Assembly (NCBI RefSeq): GCF_024363255.1
Contig: NZ_AP026070.1
Location: forward strand, 806,001 to 870,000
Direction: 5' to 3'
DNA from: Shewanella sp. NFH-SH190041
GTDB lineage: Bacteria > Pseudomonadota > Gammaproteobacteria > Enterobacterales > Shewanellaceae
Length of the DNA: 64,000 nt
Within the stretch, counting starts at the first letter, position 1; the number at the start of each line of letters is the position of its first letter. Shown in pieces: positions 51,647 through 62,500 of this stretch. The position numbers were made by a program, and so were the translations under genes. Below the pieces are notes generated by a model. That model made no database searches. It was given only the letters and a program-made list of their open reading frames with translations, and was not told the origin of the DNA.

Positions 51647-53386
51647 ATGCAAGCCAAGAAAACACTGTCAGCCACTTTGGTGGCGATGTCGCTGGGAACC
51701 TTAACCGCCTGTGGCGGTAGCTCTGATGACAGCCCAGCACCTCAGGTTAACGCTGCGCCCACCAATATCACTTTAAGCCAAAATAGTGTTACTGAGCGGC
51801 TAGCGGGTCAGATGGTTGGACAGTTAGCGGCGGTAGATCCCGACAGTGGTGATAGCCACACGTTCACAACGCAAAGTACCGTGTTCACCATTGATGGCAA
51901 TATGCTGAAAATGGCTGATGGTGCCATGTTGTTTACCAGCGAAGAGGGTGATGACATAGATGTGCTGGTGACAGTGGCAGATCAGGGTGGCCTGACCAAG
52001 GATGTGATGCTGACTGTGGCATTGACACCTAAGCCTGAAATGTATGAGTTTGCTAGCCATTATGGCGCGCATCGCTCCAGTGTTAGCTATACCGGTCAAA
52101 CGGCGCGTCATATTTTGATTGCAGAGCTGAATCAATATGTTAAATCCGGCTTGAAGGCCGATATGGATGCCGGCACTGTAACGACTGCCGCGCAGACGTT
52201 GGCCAAGTTAAATCAATTCTTTAATCCGGATGAGGCAACCCAATATCCGGACCTGCCGATCACCTTTTTGGACAATAGCAAAGATGCTCTGATTGCTGAT
52301 ATCACAGGTTACAAAAGCCTGTTGCAGAAGGTCGCTGGAAATGACAGTGGCGGGCAGAGCAAAGACTGGAACACCGCCGGGGTATTTGTCGGTTGGACTG
52401 ACGGCATGACACCGACAGCGGTGGTGGGAGATCTGTTTCAGCGTTTGGCTGACAACGTTGAAATTGAAAAAACCGATGGTAATACCCGCCAGGACCCCCT
52501 TGGTAATGACATCAGCAAAATTTACCTTGATGAAGATGGGGTCGATTTAGCGCAGATGATCCAGAAATTCCTGTTGATGGCCGTGCCTTATTCCCAAGCA
52601 TCTAATGATTATTTCGGTGATGACACCGACGACAAGGGGTTGCGTACCGATAACACTGGGCCAGCTAAGGAAGGGGCGCTGTATACCAATTTAGAACACC
52701 AGTATGACGAGGGCTTTGGCTACTTTGGTGCTGCGCGTAACTATCTGGATTATGCCGATGTGGAAATTGCCGGCAAGGTCTCTGAGGGGAATGGTCGGGC
52801 GGATTGGAACAAAAAGCACGACACCGATGGGGATGGAAAAATTGATTTGCGCTCGGAGTATAACTTTGGTCAGGCGGTTAATGCGGCTAAGCGAGATCTG
52901 GGTTCAGCTGCCAATGCTGCTGCCACAGATTATACCAAGCAGGCCATGGATGCCTTTGTCGCCGGACGTCAGTTGATTAATGACCATGTCGGCGCTGATT
53001 TAACTCCGGCGCAGAAGACTGAGCTGAAAGACTTTGTTACCACAGCACTGGATGCCTGGGAGCGAGCTATCGCGGCCACTGTAGTGCATTACATCAATGA
53101 TACCCGCGCAGATTTAGCGCCACTGGCAACCAATGGTGACCCCGCGCAATTTAACTATGCCGATCTGGCCAAACACTTTTCAGAAATGAAAGGTTTTGCG
53201 CTGGGGCTGCAGTTTAGTGAATACGCGGCCATTAATGATGCTGATTTTGCCCAATTGCAGCGGCTGATGGGAATGGCGCCTGTGATTACCGGCGATGTGG
53301 ACAGCTACCGAGCGGATTTGCTACAGGCGCGGGATCTGTTGCAGCGGGTATATAACTTTAACGCTGACAATACGGCCAATTGGTAA
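51647..53386 (+). CDS. DUF4856-family lipoprotein
   Basis: A 579-residue predicted lipoprotein (lipobox LTAC, Cys22). Residues of about 35-125 form a cadherin-like Ig domain (APTNITLSQNSV...VAVDPDSGDSHTF pattern). The remainder, from YEFASHYGAHRSSVSY on, matches the DUF4856 family, which is frequent in Bacteroidetes and marine gammaproteobacteria next to imelysin and TonB genes. A calcium-type loop (DTDGDGKIDL) occurs at about residues 395-405. Role unknown; the neighbours point to iron or metal capture at the cell surface. It has a good promoter region, and a terminator separates it from the imelysin gene. Confidence 0.7.
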   Translation: MQAKKTLSATLVAMSLGTLTACGGSSDDSPAPQVNAAPTNITLSQNSVTERLAGQMVGQLAAVDPDSGDSHTFTTQSTVFTIDGNMLKMADGAMLFTSEEGDDIDVLVTVADQGGLTKDVMLTVALTPKPEMYEFASHYGAHRSSVSYTGQTARHILIAELNQYVKSGLKADMDAGTVTTAAQTLAKLNQFFNPDEATQYPDLPITFLDNSKDALIADITGYKSLLQKVAGNDSGGQSKDWNTAGVFVGWTDGMTPTAVVGDLFQRLADNVEIEKTDGNTRQDPLGNDISKIYLDEDGVDLAQMIQKFLLMAVPYSQASNDYFGDDTDDKGLRTDNTGPAKEGALYTNLEHQYDEGFGYFGAARNYLDYADVEIAGKVSEGNGRADWNKKHDTDGDGKIDLRSEYNFGQAVNAAKRDLGSAANAAATDYTKQAMDAFVAGRQLINDHVGADLTPAQKTELKDFVTTALDAWERAIAATVVHYINDTRADLAPLATNGDPAQFNYADLAKHFSEMKGFALGLQFSEYAAINDADFAQLQRLMGMAPVITGDVDSYRADLLQARDLLQRVYNFNADNTANW

Positions 53387-53411
53387 GTTACGCCACCCGT
53401 TAAGTGACCCC

Positions 53412-53462
53412 GCCTCAGCCCGCCCCGGTATTGTTCATCTGCCGGCCGGGCTGAGGCTTTTT
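53412..53462 (+). terminator. Terminator or attenuator inside the operon
   Basis: GCCTCAGCCCG (53412-53422) pairs exactly with CGGGCTGAGGC (53447-53457), followed by TTTTT. It stands between the DUF4856 and imelysin genes, so downstream genes may depend on read-through. Confidence 0.8.
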
Positions 53463-53529
53463 GCTATATATCGGTAATGGCTGGTTCAAGGTGCATAGAC
53501 AAGGTTGTAAGTACAAGGAGAGATACAGG

Positions 53530-54789
53530 ATGAAAGCCCAGCGTTTCCCGCATTCGGTAGCGATACTGCTGTTGGCCGGGACACTGCAGCTAACTGGCTG
53601 TGGTGAGGAGACTTCCAGTACAGCAGGTCCGGGATTTGCCCCGGATATTGGCAGTGACTTTGATGAGGCGGCTTTGGTGGCTAACCTCACTGATAATATT
53701 ATTTCCCCGGTTTTTACCCGTTTTGCGGCGGTCAGTGGCGAGCAAATCAGCCATATCAGTCAATATTGTCAGGCAGAGCAGCAATTTGCTGCCGGCGAGT
53801 TAGATGATAATGCCCGCTTACAGGCCTTGGAAACGGCCCGTCATGGCTGGCGCAGCAGCATGCAGGTGTGGCAGCAGATCGAGGTGATGCAGATAGGGCC
53901 GCTGCTGAGCGATGATCGTGCACTGCGCAATAAAATTTATAACTGGCCGTTGCCGGGGGTTAGCCGCTGCGGCGTGGATTTGGATGTGGTGGCTTTTGAA
54001 AATAATGATATCAATGGCACCCCTTATGATATCAAGCGCCGCACTGCGTCCCGTAAAGGCTTGGCTGCGCAAGAGTATCTGTTGTTCACTCCGACCACGG
54101 ATCATGCCTGCAGCGGGGATATTGTGCCCCAAGGATGGGATAACCGCCCGGAACCATCACGTCGTCAGGCGCGCTGTGCGTTTGCCCGGGAGGTGGCCAG
54201 TGATATTCACGATAATGCCAACAACCTGTTGTCACTGTGGCAAGGTGAGCAGGGTTATGCCGCCAAACTGAAATCCGCCGGTCAGGCCGGAAGTGGGTTT
54301 GCTTCTGTTCACGATGCGGTTAATCGCCTCAGTGATGCCCTGTTTTACCTCGACTCCATTACCAAAGACGTCAAATTGGCCAAACCGCTGGGGCGGGTGG
54401 CTAACCCTTGTGGCACCAGTATCTGTCCCGAGTCTGTCGAATCGCCGTTATCCGCCGAATCAATCAACAATATTGCGCAAAATTTAACAGCGTTGCAGGC
54501 GCTGTATTTGGGCAATGACGCTGCCGGTAATCAGGGGGTCGGTTTTGATGATTTTCTGCGTCAGGAACAATATGCCGATGTGGCCGCGCGAATGGATGCT
54601 GACATTACCACGGCGTTGGCACTGAGTCAGGCCTATCAAGTCTCACTGGCCCAAGCGTTGGAGAATGACACCGCCCAGGTGACAGAAACCTACAGTGCGG
54701 TAAAGCAGGTGACGGATACGTTAAAAGCGGATTTTATTGAGCGTTTGGCACTGGAACTGCCTAAGACGTCAGCGGGGGACAATGACTGA
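53530..54789 (+). CDS. Imelysin-like (M75) lipoprotein
   Basis: A 419-residue lipoprotein (lipobox LTGC at about residue 24) of the imelysin/insulin-cleaving membrane-protease family. Despite the name, relatives bind metals or heme and sit with iron-uptake systems. The family motif GxHxxE appears as GLAAQE (Gly177 to Glu182), with Ala in place of His, as in the imelysin-like subgroup thought to lack the peptidase site. SADDRALRNKIYNWPL region is conserved (LRNKIYNWP). The start at 53530 follows AAGGAG; 53461 was rejected as lacking signal features. The TGA stop overlaps the next ATG by one base. Confidence 0.8.
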   Translation: MKAQRFPHSVAILLLAGTLQLTGCGEETSSTAGPGFAPDIGSDFDEAALVANLTDNIISPVFTRFAAVSGEQISHISQYCQAEQQFAAGELDDNARLQALETARHGWRSSMQVWQQIEVMQIGPLLSDDRALRNKIYNWPLPGVSRCGVDLDVVAFENNDINGTPYDIKRRTASRKGLAAQEYLLFTPTTDHACSGDIVPQGWDNRPEPSRRQARCAFAREVASDIHDNANNLLSLWQGEQGYAAKLKSAGQAGSGFASVHDAVNRLSDALFYLDSITKDVKLAKPLGRVANPCGTSICPESVESPLSAESINNIAQNLTALQALYLGNDAAGNQGVGFDDFLRQEQYADVAARMDADITTALALSQAYQVSLAQALENDTAQVTETYSAVKQVTDTLKADFIERLALELPKTSAGDND

Positions 54790-57029
54790 TGAATGACATA
54801 TGGCGGTATACCGGATTACCTCTAGCCATTTCCTTGGCGATTTCATTGACTGGCACATTGGCTCCAAAGAGCTGGGCACAAGCACAAGAAGGGGATGAGG
54901 ACGGTGATGCCTATATCGAGACCATGCAAATTATCGGGCATGATCAGTCTCTGCGGCGGGAGTCTGGCAGTGCCACTTTGATTGATGAACTGACACTAGA
55001 AACCTTCAAGTTTGATGATATTAATCGCATTTTGTATAGCGTTCCCGGCGTCAATATCCGTGAAGAAGACGGCTATGGCTTAAGACCCAATATTGGTTTT
55101 CGCGGTGCAACGCCGGAGCGAAGTAAGAAAATCAATATTATGGAAGATGGGGTGCTGATTGGACCGGCACCGTATTCCGCCCCTTCGGCTTATTACTTTC
55201 CCATGATGGCGAAAATCACTGCCGTGGAAGTATTTAAAGGTCCTGCCGCGATTCAATATGGTCCCAACACGGTTGCCGGTTCGCTGAATTTGGTGACTAG
55301 ACCTGTTCCCTCCGCTCGTGAAGGATTGGTGGATATTGCCATTGGCAGTGATGGTTTTGCCAAGCTGCACAGTTACTATGGTGACACGATAGGCAATATG
55401 GGATTTTTGCTGGAGGGTATTCACCTCAGAGCCGATGGCTTTAAGCATCTCGATGGAGGGGGCGATAGCGGGTTTGATAAAAATGATCTGATGGCTAAAT
55501 TCCGCTATGACCTTGATGGCAAAAATTTTCATCAGGTATTTGAACTGAAGCTGGATTATGCCGATGAGCACTCTGATGAAACCTACCTTGGCTTGAGTGA
55601 TGCCGATTTTGCTGTTGATCCTAATCGGCGCTATGTTGCCAGCGCGCTGGATAAGATGACATGGCAACATAAACAGCTGCAGTTTACCCATTTTCTAGCG
55701 GGGGAATCGCTGGAGCTGGCGACCCGGGTTTATCGCAATAACTTTAGCCGGGCTTGGTTTAAGCTCAATGGCTTTAAAGGTGGGCTGGTAAACCGTAGCT
55801 TGCAGGAGATCTTGGCCGATCCTTTTCGCGACGATGTTAACCGGGATTTTTATCGCATCTTAACCGGGCAGCAGGACAGTGATGCGCTGCGACCTTATCA
55901 ACAGTTGGTACTGGGCAATAATGACCGGGATTATTTCTCCCAGGGGATTGCCAGTGATCTTTCTGTCAGTTGGCCTGTGTGGCAGTTTGCCAACCAAATT
56001 GATATTGGGCTGCGGCTGCATCAGGATGAAATTCGCCGTAACCATACGGTTGAAGATTATATAATGCGTGGCGGTCGGCTGACTGACGGCAGTGGCGCAA
56101 TGCTTGCTGCCAGTGGCACGAACACAGAGAAGGCCACTGCAGTGTCTCTCTATCTGCAGGATACCCTGACGCTGGGCGATATTGATATAACTGCCGGGGT
56201 GCGGGGGGAGTTGATCGATAGCCGCTATCAGAACCGGGCGGCAGGCGAGGCAGATGACTGGCTGAAAAAAACGACCCGTATCTGGTTGCCAAGCTTGAGC
56301 TTGTTTTACAGCGTGGGGGATGATGCCGGGCTGTTTTTTGGCGTACATGAAGGCTTTTTACCGACTAGCCCTAAGCAGGCGCCAGATATTTCACCGGAAA
56401 GCAGCGTGAATTATGAGCTGGGTGGGCGTTACAACGATGGCGAATTAAGCCTTGAGCTGGTGGGCTTTTTCAATGACATCAGTAATCTAAAAGAAGGTTG
56501 TCAGTTTTCCAGCTGTGGCAGTGACAATGATACCGAATTTAACGGCGGAAAAGTGGATGTGCTGGGAGTGGAGTTGACTGCTGCTTACAGCTGGACCTTG
56601 GGAAATGGCTGGGAGTGGCCGATATCTCTGGCCTATACCTATACCCGCTCAGAGTTTAAGACTTCGTTTGATTCTGGCTTTGATATGTGGGGACAAATCA
56701 GTGCCGGGGACCAACTGCCTTATTTGCCGGATCATCAGGGCAGTGTGTTGACCGGCATTGTGGCCGATAGCTGGGATGTGAATTTGGTGGTGCGCTATAT
56801 CGGCGAGATGCTGGAAGCCTCCGGTGACGGGGTGACCCTGTCAGGGCAACATACTCCGGCGTTGACGGTATTGGATATGTCCGCCAGTTATGATTTGGCC
56901 GGTTACGGGCTGCTTTACCTGAAGGCGGATAATCTGTTTGATACCCAGAAGATTGTCAGCCGGCGACCCTTTGGTGCGCGCCCGGGTAAACCGCGTATGT
57001 TCCAGCTCGGTTATCAGTACCGTTTTTAA
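54789..57029 (+). CDS. TonB-dependent receptor, FecA-like
   Basis: A 746-residue outer-membrane receptor. Signal peptide to about residue 30 (SWAQAQEGDED), then the plug domain of about residues 45-160 with GLRPNIGFRGATPERSKKI and EVFKGPAAIQYGPNTVAGSLNLVTR-type motifs, then the 22-strand barrel ending in Phe (LGYQYRF). The plug resembles FecA-type iron receptors. A TonB box was not recognised surely. It begins within the stop of the imelysin gene and so is translationally coupled to it. The substrate is unknown; ferric chelates are the likely class. Confidence 0.88.
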   Translation: MNDIWRYTGLPLAISLAISLTGTLAPKSWAQAQEGDEDGDAYIETMQIIGHDQSLRRESGSATLIDELTLETFKFDDINRILYSVPGVNIREEDGYGLRPNIGFRGATPERSKKINIMEDGVLIGPAPYSAPSAYYFPMMAKITAVEVFKGPAAIQYGPNTVAGSLNLVTRPVPSAREGLVDIAIGSDGFAKLHSYYGDTIGNMGFLLEGIHLRADGFKHLDGGGDSGFDKNDLMAKFRYDLDGKNFHQVFELKLDYADEHSDETYLGLSDADFAVDPNRRYVASALDKMTWQHKQLQFTHFLAGESLELATRVYRNNFSRAWFKLNGFKGGLVNRSLQEILADPFRDDVNRDFYRILTGQQDSDALRPYQQLVLGNNDRDYFSQGIASDLSVSWPVWQFANQIDIGLRLHQDEIRRNHTVEDYIMRGGRLTDGSGAMLAASGTNTEKATAVSLYLQDTLTLGDIDITAGVRGELIDSRYQNRAAGEADDWLKKTTRIWLPSLSLFYSVGDDAGLFFGVHEGFLPTSPKQAPDISPESSVNYELGGRYNDGELSLELVGFFNDISNLKEGCQFSSCGSDNDTEFNGGKVDVLGVELTAAYSWTLGNGWEWPISLAYTYTRSEFKTSFDSGFDMWGQISAGDQLPYLPDHQGSVLTGIVADSWDVNLVVRYIGEMLEASGDGVTLSGQHTPALTVLDMSASYDLAGYGLLYLKADNLFDTQKIVSRRPFGARPGKPRMFQLGYQYRF

Positions 57030-57041
57030 GGTTGAGCTAGC

Positions 57042-58286
57042 ATGGAATGGGCTAATGACCTGACGCAGCTTGCTGGGATAATGACGGCCAGTGTGGCGGA
57101 GTTACCCGGCTATCTGGTCGATACCAGTAAACGTATTTACTGGGGCTATTTGCTCGGGGCGCTACTGCTGGCAATCCCGGTCTATCTGCGACTTGGGCAT
57201 GCTTTTGCTCGGCATGTCAGCAGTCATCCGGCCGCATCCTGTCAGTCTGATAAGCGCGGTATTTGTGCGCCCAGCAGGCCGAAAATGCAGGAAGAGCAGG
57301 GCGCTCAGGGCGCAAATCAGTATTCTGGTGTGAGCGGGTTTTTCCGCTTTGTCTTCCCCCGCGCCGTGTATCTGTCAGCCTCAGCCAGAATGGATTATCA
57401 ATTGCTGGTGGTAAATAAACTGCTTAAAGGGCTGTTATTTGCCCCTTTGGTGCTGACCATGGTGCCGGTGGCCATGGGGGTGAGTGATGCTTTGTCATGG
57501 CTGCTAGGGGATATCGCCCCTTTGAGTCCCCATGTTGTCGTGGTGATGACGACCTTTACCGCACTGTTGTTTATTCTCGATGATGCTACCCGGTTTGTGT
57601 TGCATTGGTTGCTGCATAAGGTGCCTGTACTGTGGGCATTTCATCGGGTGCACCATTCTGCTGACGTGTTAACGCCACTGACCATTTATCGCACTCATCC
57701 GTTGGAAAGTTATCTCTATGCCTGCCGAATGGGATTGGCACAGGGGATTGCGGTGGGGCTGGGGTATTTTTTGTTTGGACCGGCGCTGAAAATGTACGAC
57801 GTGCTGGGTGCCAACCTTGTTGTGTTTCTGTTCAATGTGCTGGGGGCAAATTTGCGCCATAGCCATATCTGGTTGCCCTGGGGCGACAAGTTGGAGGGCT
57901 GGTTTATCAGTCCGGCGCAGCATCAAATTCATCACAGCGTGGCCCCGGAGCATAGAGACACCAACTTGGGCTCGGCGTTAGCCTTGTGGGATAGATTGGC
58001 GGGCAGCTTGATAAAATCCAGCCAAGTGGTGCCGTTTTCCCAACGTGGTGGTCATCGTGTCGATGATCGTGTCGATGGCAATCATGCCGCAGTGCCTGGG
58101 GCGGCTTATATGCCGTTACCCATAGGTGTTGGCGGCTATCCCGGCCATGATAGCCTATGCGGGGTTTACCTTAACCCGCTGCGGGATGCGATGATGATAT
58201 TAAGTCGCAAGGGCAGAATATGGCCGCAGTATTTATTATTGCGTTTACGCCAGCGGATGGCGCGGCGACAGCCAGACTCGGATTGA
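57042..58286 (+). CDS. Sterol desaturase/fatty acid hydroxylase family protein
   Basis: A 414-residue integral membrane protein with a di-iron histidine cluster: HWLLH, HRVHH and HQIHH (around residues 187-210 and 290-300). Members hydroxylate or desaturate lipids. Several membrane segments occur in the first 200 residues and the middle. It lies 12 bases after the receptor gene, with no terminator between, so it belongs to the same operon. The link between a lipid-modifying di-iron enzyme and metal-receptor genes is not explained by known pathways; a self-supplied iron enzyme or ether-lipid or siderophore change are guesses. Confidence 0.82.
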   Translation: MEWANDLTQLAGIMTASVAELPGYLVDTSKRIYWGYLLGALLLAIPVYLRLGHAFARHVSSHPAASCQSDKRGICAPSRPKMQEEQGAQGANQYSGVSGFFRFVFPRAVYLSASARMDYQLLVVNKLLKGLLFAPLVLTMVPVAMGVSDALSWLLGDIAPLSPHVVVVMTTFTALLFILDDATRFVLHWLLHKVPVLWAFHRVHHSADVLTPLTIYRTHPLESYLYACRMGLAQGIAVGLGYFLFGPALKMYDVLGANLVVFLFNVLGANLRHSHIWLPWGDKLEGWFISPAQHQIHHSVAPEHRDTNLGSALALWDRLAGSLIKSSQVVPFSQRGGHRVDDRVDGNHAAVPGAAYMPLPIGVGGYPGHDSLCGVYLNPLRDAMMILSRKGRIWPQYLLLRLRQRMARRQPDSD

Positions 58287-58504
58287 TAAATTACTTCAAT
58301 TTGTAGACGCTTTGCAGCTTTTAGTGAGAGTGAAGTATCTGGTTTTTACCGCCACAGTCAGGGCCATTTTCAGGGCTAGAGCCACAGACTCAACTGCTCC
58401 GTCCAGTGGGAATTTTGCGGCGAAAACCAAGTCATCGGGTGAGTTGTTGACGATTTTGCCGGTAGACTGTGCCCCGTTTCTGTTTCAATGTCAGGTAATG
58501 CGTT

Positions 58505-59209
58505 ATGTTTCTTCAGCCGTATTTTAATGAGTCCTGCCAAGGTGTCGAAATTACTCCAGCCCAGGCCAGCGCTTTTGCCAAAGGGGTGGCCGGTGACTTT
58601 AACCCCATTCATGATGTAGATGCTAAGCGATTTTGTGTGCCCGGCGATTTGCTGTTTGCTTTGATTATGGGCCGTTATGGTTTGCGCCAGCAGATGCAAT
58701 TTAGTTTTTCTGGCATGGTGGGTGCGGGGGTGACATTGCAGTTGCCCCAAGCGGCAGATGAAATGCAGATTTGTGACAGCCGCGACAAGCCTTATCTGTC
58801 TGTTTGTCAAAGCGGGGATGTCAGCCATAACCGGGCACAGATAGAGTCATTTATCCGCAGCTATGTGGCGTTTTCTGGGTTGAATTTTACCCATGTGTTG
58901 GTGCCCTTGATGAAAGCTCATCAAGTGATGATCAACCCCGAGCGGCCGTTAGTGATTTACGAAAGTATGAGTTTTACGTTAAGCGAGTTGGATTTTACTG
59001 AGGTAAAACTGGAGCTTGTCAGTAAAACCTTGATGGCGGATGGCAAACGTGGTGATGTGACGCTGGAGTTTGCTTTGATAAGCGATGGACGTCAGGTGGG
59101 TACCGGGCAGAAAAAATTGGTGCTCAGTGGTTTGCGCCCCTATGAAGAAACCGCTGTGCAGCAACTGTGCGATGCCTATTTAGCCCGCAGTATGGCTATG
59201 TCAGCCTGA
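58505..59209 (+). CDS. DUF3581-family protein
   Basis: A 234-residue soluble protein of the DUF3581 family of gammaproteobacteria. It opens with the conserved VAGDFNPIHD and AKRFCVPGDLLFALIM, which resemble the hotdog dehydratase (MaoC-like) hydratase motif DxNPIH, then a second similar half. It may be a double-hotdog hydratase or acyl-binding protein; no activity is known. ATG follows AGGTAA. Independent of the operon before it: a 218-base gap without a gene lies upstream and the next gene has its own start region. Confidence 0.72.
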   Translation: MFLQPYFNESCQGVEITPAQASAFAKGVAGDFNPIHDVDAKRFCVPGDLLFALIMGRYGLRQQMQFSFSGMVGAGVTLQLPQAADEMQICDSRDKPYLSVCQSGDVSHNRAQIESFIRSYVAFSGLNFTHVLVPLMKAHQVMINPERPLVIYESMSFTLSELDFTEVKLELVSKTLMADGKRGDVTLEFALISDGRQVGTGQKKLVLSGLRPYEETAVQQLCDAYLARSMAMSA

Positions 59210-59502
59210 TCCCATTGCGATAAATCTCAACGGTCATTTCCTTTGCAATATCACCTGGGGGATTTGGCCGTTTGGGATATGACTTTTCTTTGCTCATCAA
59301 CCCGCCTGCCTGTTATTCCCTCTGGGCTGATTATCTTCTAAGCGCTTCTTTTTCTACTGATTGCATGGCTCTTGCCTTTGAATTAAGTTAGTGGGTTTGA
59401 ATATCCCTTTGACTGCAGGGGTGCTCCCCGGCAACTGTCTGGGGCCGACATGGTGTCGGTCTGCCAGTGCCTACTGTCCGGGCAATTCTCGTAAGGAAAG
59501 CC

Positions 59503-62500
59503 ATGTCCAGCTTGATTCGAATTGTGCTTATCGACACCCATTTACCCGGGGTGGTCGAACTGGCCTTAGACGGCCACACCAATATTTGTGGTACCAATGC
59601 TTCGGGTAAAACCACATTGCAGCGTCTGGTGCCAGTGTTTTACGGTGAATACCCCAGCCGAGTGGTGCCATCGACCCGTGACAGCTTTGAGCGCTGGTAC
59701 TTGCCCCGTGAATCAAGCTACATCATTTATGAATACCGTAAAGATGATGGTTTGTTATATCAGGCAGTATTGTCGTCTGCCGGTGACGGTAAAGGGGTGA
59801 ACTACCGTTTTATCGCCAAAGGTTTTGAGCTGGATGATTACGTCAAGCAGCGTAATGGCGACACTATTTTGTGCCATACCATGGCCGAGCTGGGACGGGA
59901 GATGAAGCGCAATGGCGTTAGTGTCACCAATTTGCTTAATACCCGTGAATATCGCGCCATTATCCAAAATGACCGGGCATTACTGAGCAGTGGTAGTAAC
60001 CGTTCTGAACTCAGGGCTTATGCTCAGCAATTTGCCCTTTGCGCCCCTGAGCATTCTTTGCGCCATATTGAAAAACTGGCTAAAGCGGTGCATTCCAAAG
60101 AAGGCAAAATGGAAACGGTGAAGTCCATGATTGCGGCTATTTTGGAGGAAGATGGCGTTAATCCGCCCAGCTCGCGCATTAATCCGCAGCGGGTGGAAGC
60201 TTGGATTAAAGAAAGTCAGCTTATTCAGGGGTTTGAACAGATCCGTCCGGAATATGACAAGCTGGAGCAGGAGTTTAATCAGTTACAGAGCAGTGAGCTG
60301 CGTCTGGCTGGCCTGGCTAAGGGGTATCGCCATGATGAAACCCAGGAAGTGGAGCGGCAAGAGAGCAATCAGAATCTATCCAAGGAGCTGAATCTGGCGC
60401 TGAAACAGCTGGATGAAAGCTGGAAAGAGCAGCGCGATGAAATCAACCTTGAGCTGTCTGCTGCCAAGGGGGATGTGGCCAAATTTGAAAGTGAGCTGGA
60501 TGCCATTGAAGAGCAACACAGCGCATTTTTAGATGCAGATATTGAGCAGGCCAAGCGGGATTTGGAATCTCTGCCTAACTGGCGTTCAGATTTAGACAGT
60601 TTATCTGAGCGGCACAAACTGCAAACGGAAAAACACCAGGATGTGGAAGCGGCTTATAACGCTCGGCGCAGTAAAATTGGTGAGCAGCTTAACCGAGAAC
60701 TGGAAAAACTGCACAGTGAACAAGATGCGGTGCGGGAACAACGTGATGCGCAAAAAGAGCAAGGCCGTAATGATTTGGCCGCTCAGGCTGACAGTGACCG
60801 TGAAGCGCTGCAAGCCGGTAACATGCGCTTTCAGGAGCAAGAGTACCAGCTGAAATTACGCGCCGCCGAGCTCAAGCTGAAAGTGGACAGCGTTACCTAT
60901 ACCGAAGAAGAGAAGCTGGAGTTGGCGGTTTTTGATGAGCGTATCTCCCAGGCTGATGAAGATCAGGATGTGGCCAGCAAAAAAGTTGACCGTATCGGCA
61001 CTGAAGAGCGCAAACTCCGGGCGCGGCGGGATCAGGCCAATGAGGCATTACGCCAAGCAACCCTTCGGGTGACTGAGCGGCAAAATGCCCTCGATGAGCT
61101 GCATGAGATGTTGTTCCCTCAATCTCATACGTTGCTGGAATATCTGCGTAAAGAAGCTGACGGCTGGGAGCAGACGCTGGGTAAGGTGATAGCCCCTGAA
61201 CTGCTGCACCGTACGGATCTGCACCCAACCTTGGGTGGGGATAAAGACGCATTATTCGGGGTGCAGCTGGATCTGAAAGCGCTAGATGTTCCTGAATACG
61301 CCGCTTCTGAGCAGGAATTACGGGCTCGGCATGCACAGGCTGAAGAAGCACTGAAAAGTGCTGTTGAGCTGCAAGAGCAAGCAGAAGATAAACTGGTTGA
61401 GGTCAACGGTGAGCTGGATAAACTCAGCCGGGAACTGACCTTTGCCCGTACAGCTTATCAAAACAGTCGAGATGATTTGCGCCGCTTGTTGGATGAAAAA
61501 CGCAGTCTGCAGGCGAAAATTAATGAATTGCTGGCTGGCCGTAAGGCGATGGCGGCAAAACAGTTGACTGTACTGGATGGTGAGCAAAAGCAGCTGAAAC
61601 AGCAGCATGCCCAATGGCTGGAAGAGCAAAAATCCCTGATGCTGGAAGCCAAAATGGAGAAACAGGCTTACTGGCAGGAAGTGGTTGGGGCATTAGATGC
61701 CCAGCTCGCACAAATTAAAGCCAGCCTTAACAGTCGGCGGGATAACGCCAAGGCTGAGCAAAAAGCGTGCGAAGCCTGGTATAAAAATGAACTGAAATCC
61801 CGCGGTGTGGATGAAGATCAGATTGTGGCGCTCAAGCGGGATATCCGGGATCTGGAAAGCCGCATCAGCCGCGCTGAGCAGCGCCGCAGTGAAGTGCTGC
61901 GCTATGACGATTGGTACCAGCACACCTGGCGGGTACGTAAACCTAAGCTGACTGAGCAGTTGGCAGAGGTTAAACGCATTGCCACTGAGTTGGAGCAGCA
62001 ACTGAAAAGTCGCGCTTCTGATGTGAAAACTCGCCGTACTGAGTTGGAGCAACAGCGCCGTGAATCCGATGCCGCGCAGGTAGAAGCTTCTGAAAATCTC
62101 ACCAAACTGCGCAGTTTGATGCGTAAATTGGCAGAGCTGAAATTACCACCGAACAGTGAAGAAGCCGTGGGCAGTCTTGGTGAGCGGTTGCGTCAGGGTG
62201 AAGATTTACTGCTTAAGCGGGATTATCTGCTGGGTTCTGTAAAGCAGTATGTGGAACATTTTGACACAGTTATTGCTGCCAAATCTGGCTCAGGTTTATC
62301 AGAAACCTGGGAGCGAGCCCGGGAAGAGTCGAGCTTTATCAATGAAAAAGGGATCCGGTTACTGGATTACCGCAAATTGGTACCGGCTCTGGAGCAGTTA
62401 CTGAATGTGATCGTGCCCCAATCTATGACGGCGCTGCGTGAGCAGGGACGTATCTTCGGGGTGGATTTAACGGCCTTTTATGAAGTGCTGGCAGACATTG

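Noticed and set aside
51824..52135. Minus-strand open frame inside the DUF4856 gene
   Set aside because: A shadow of the coding strand with no start signals; the plus-strand lipoprotein is well supported.
61125..61406. Ser-rich minus-strand frames inside the SMC gene
   Set aside because: They arise from the coiled-coil codons read in reverse.
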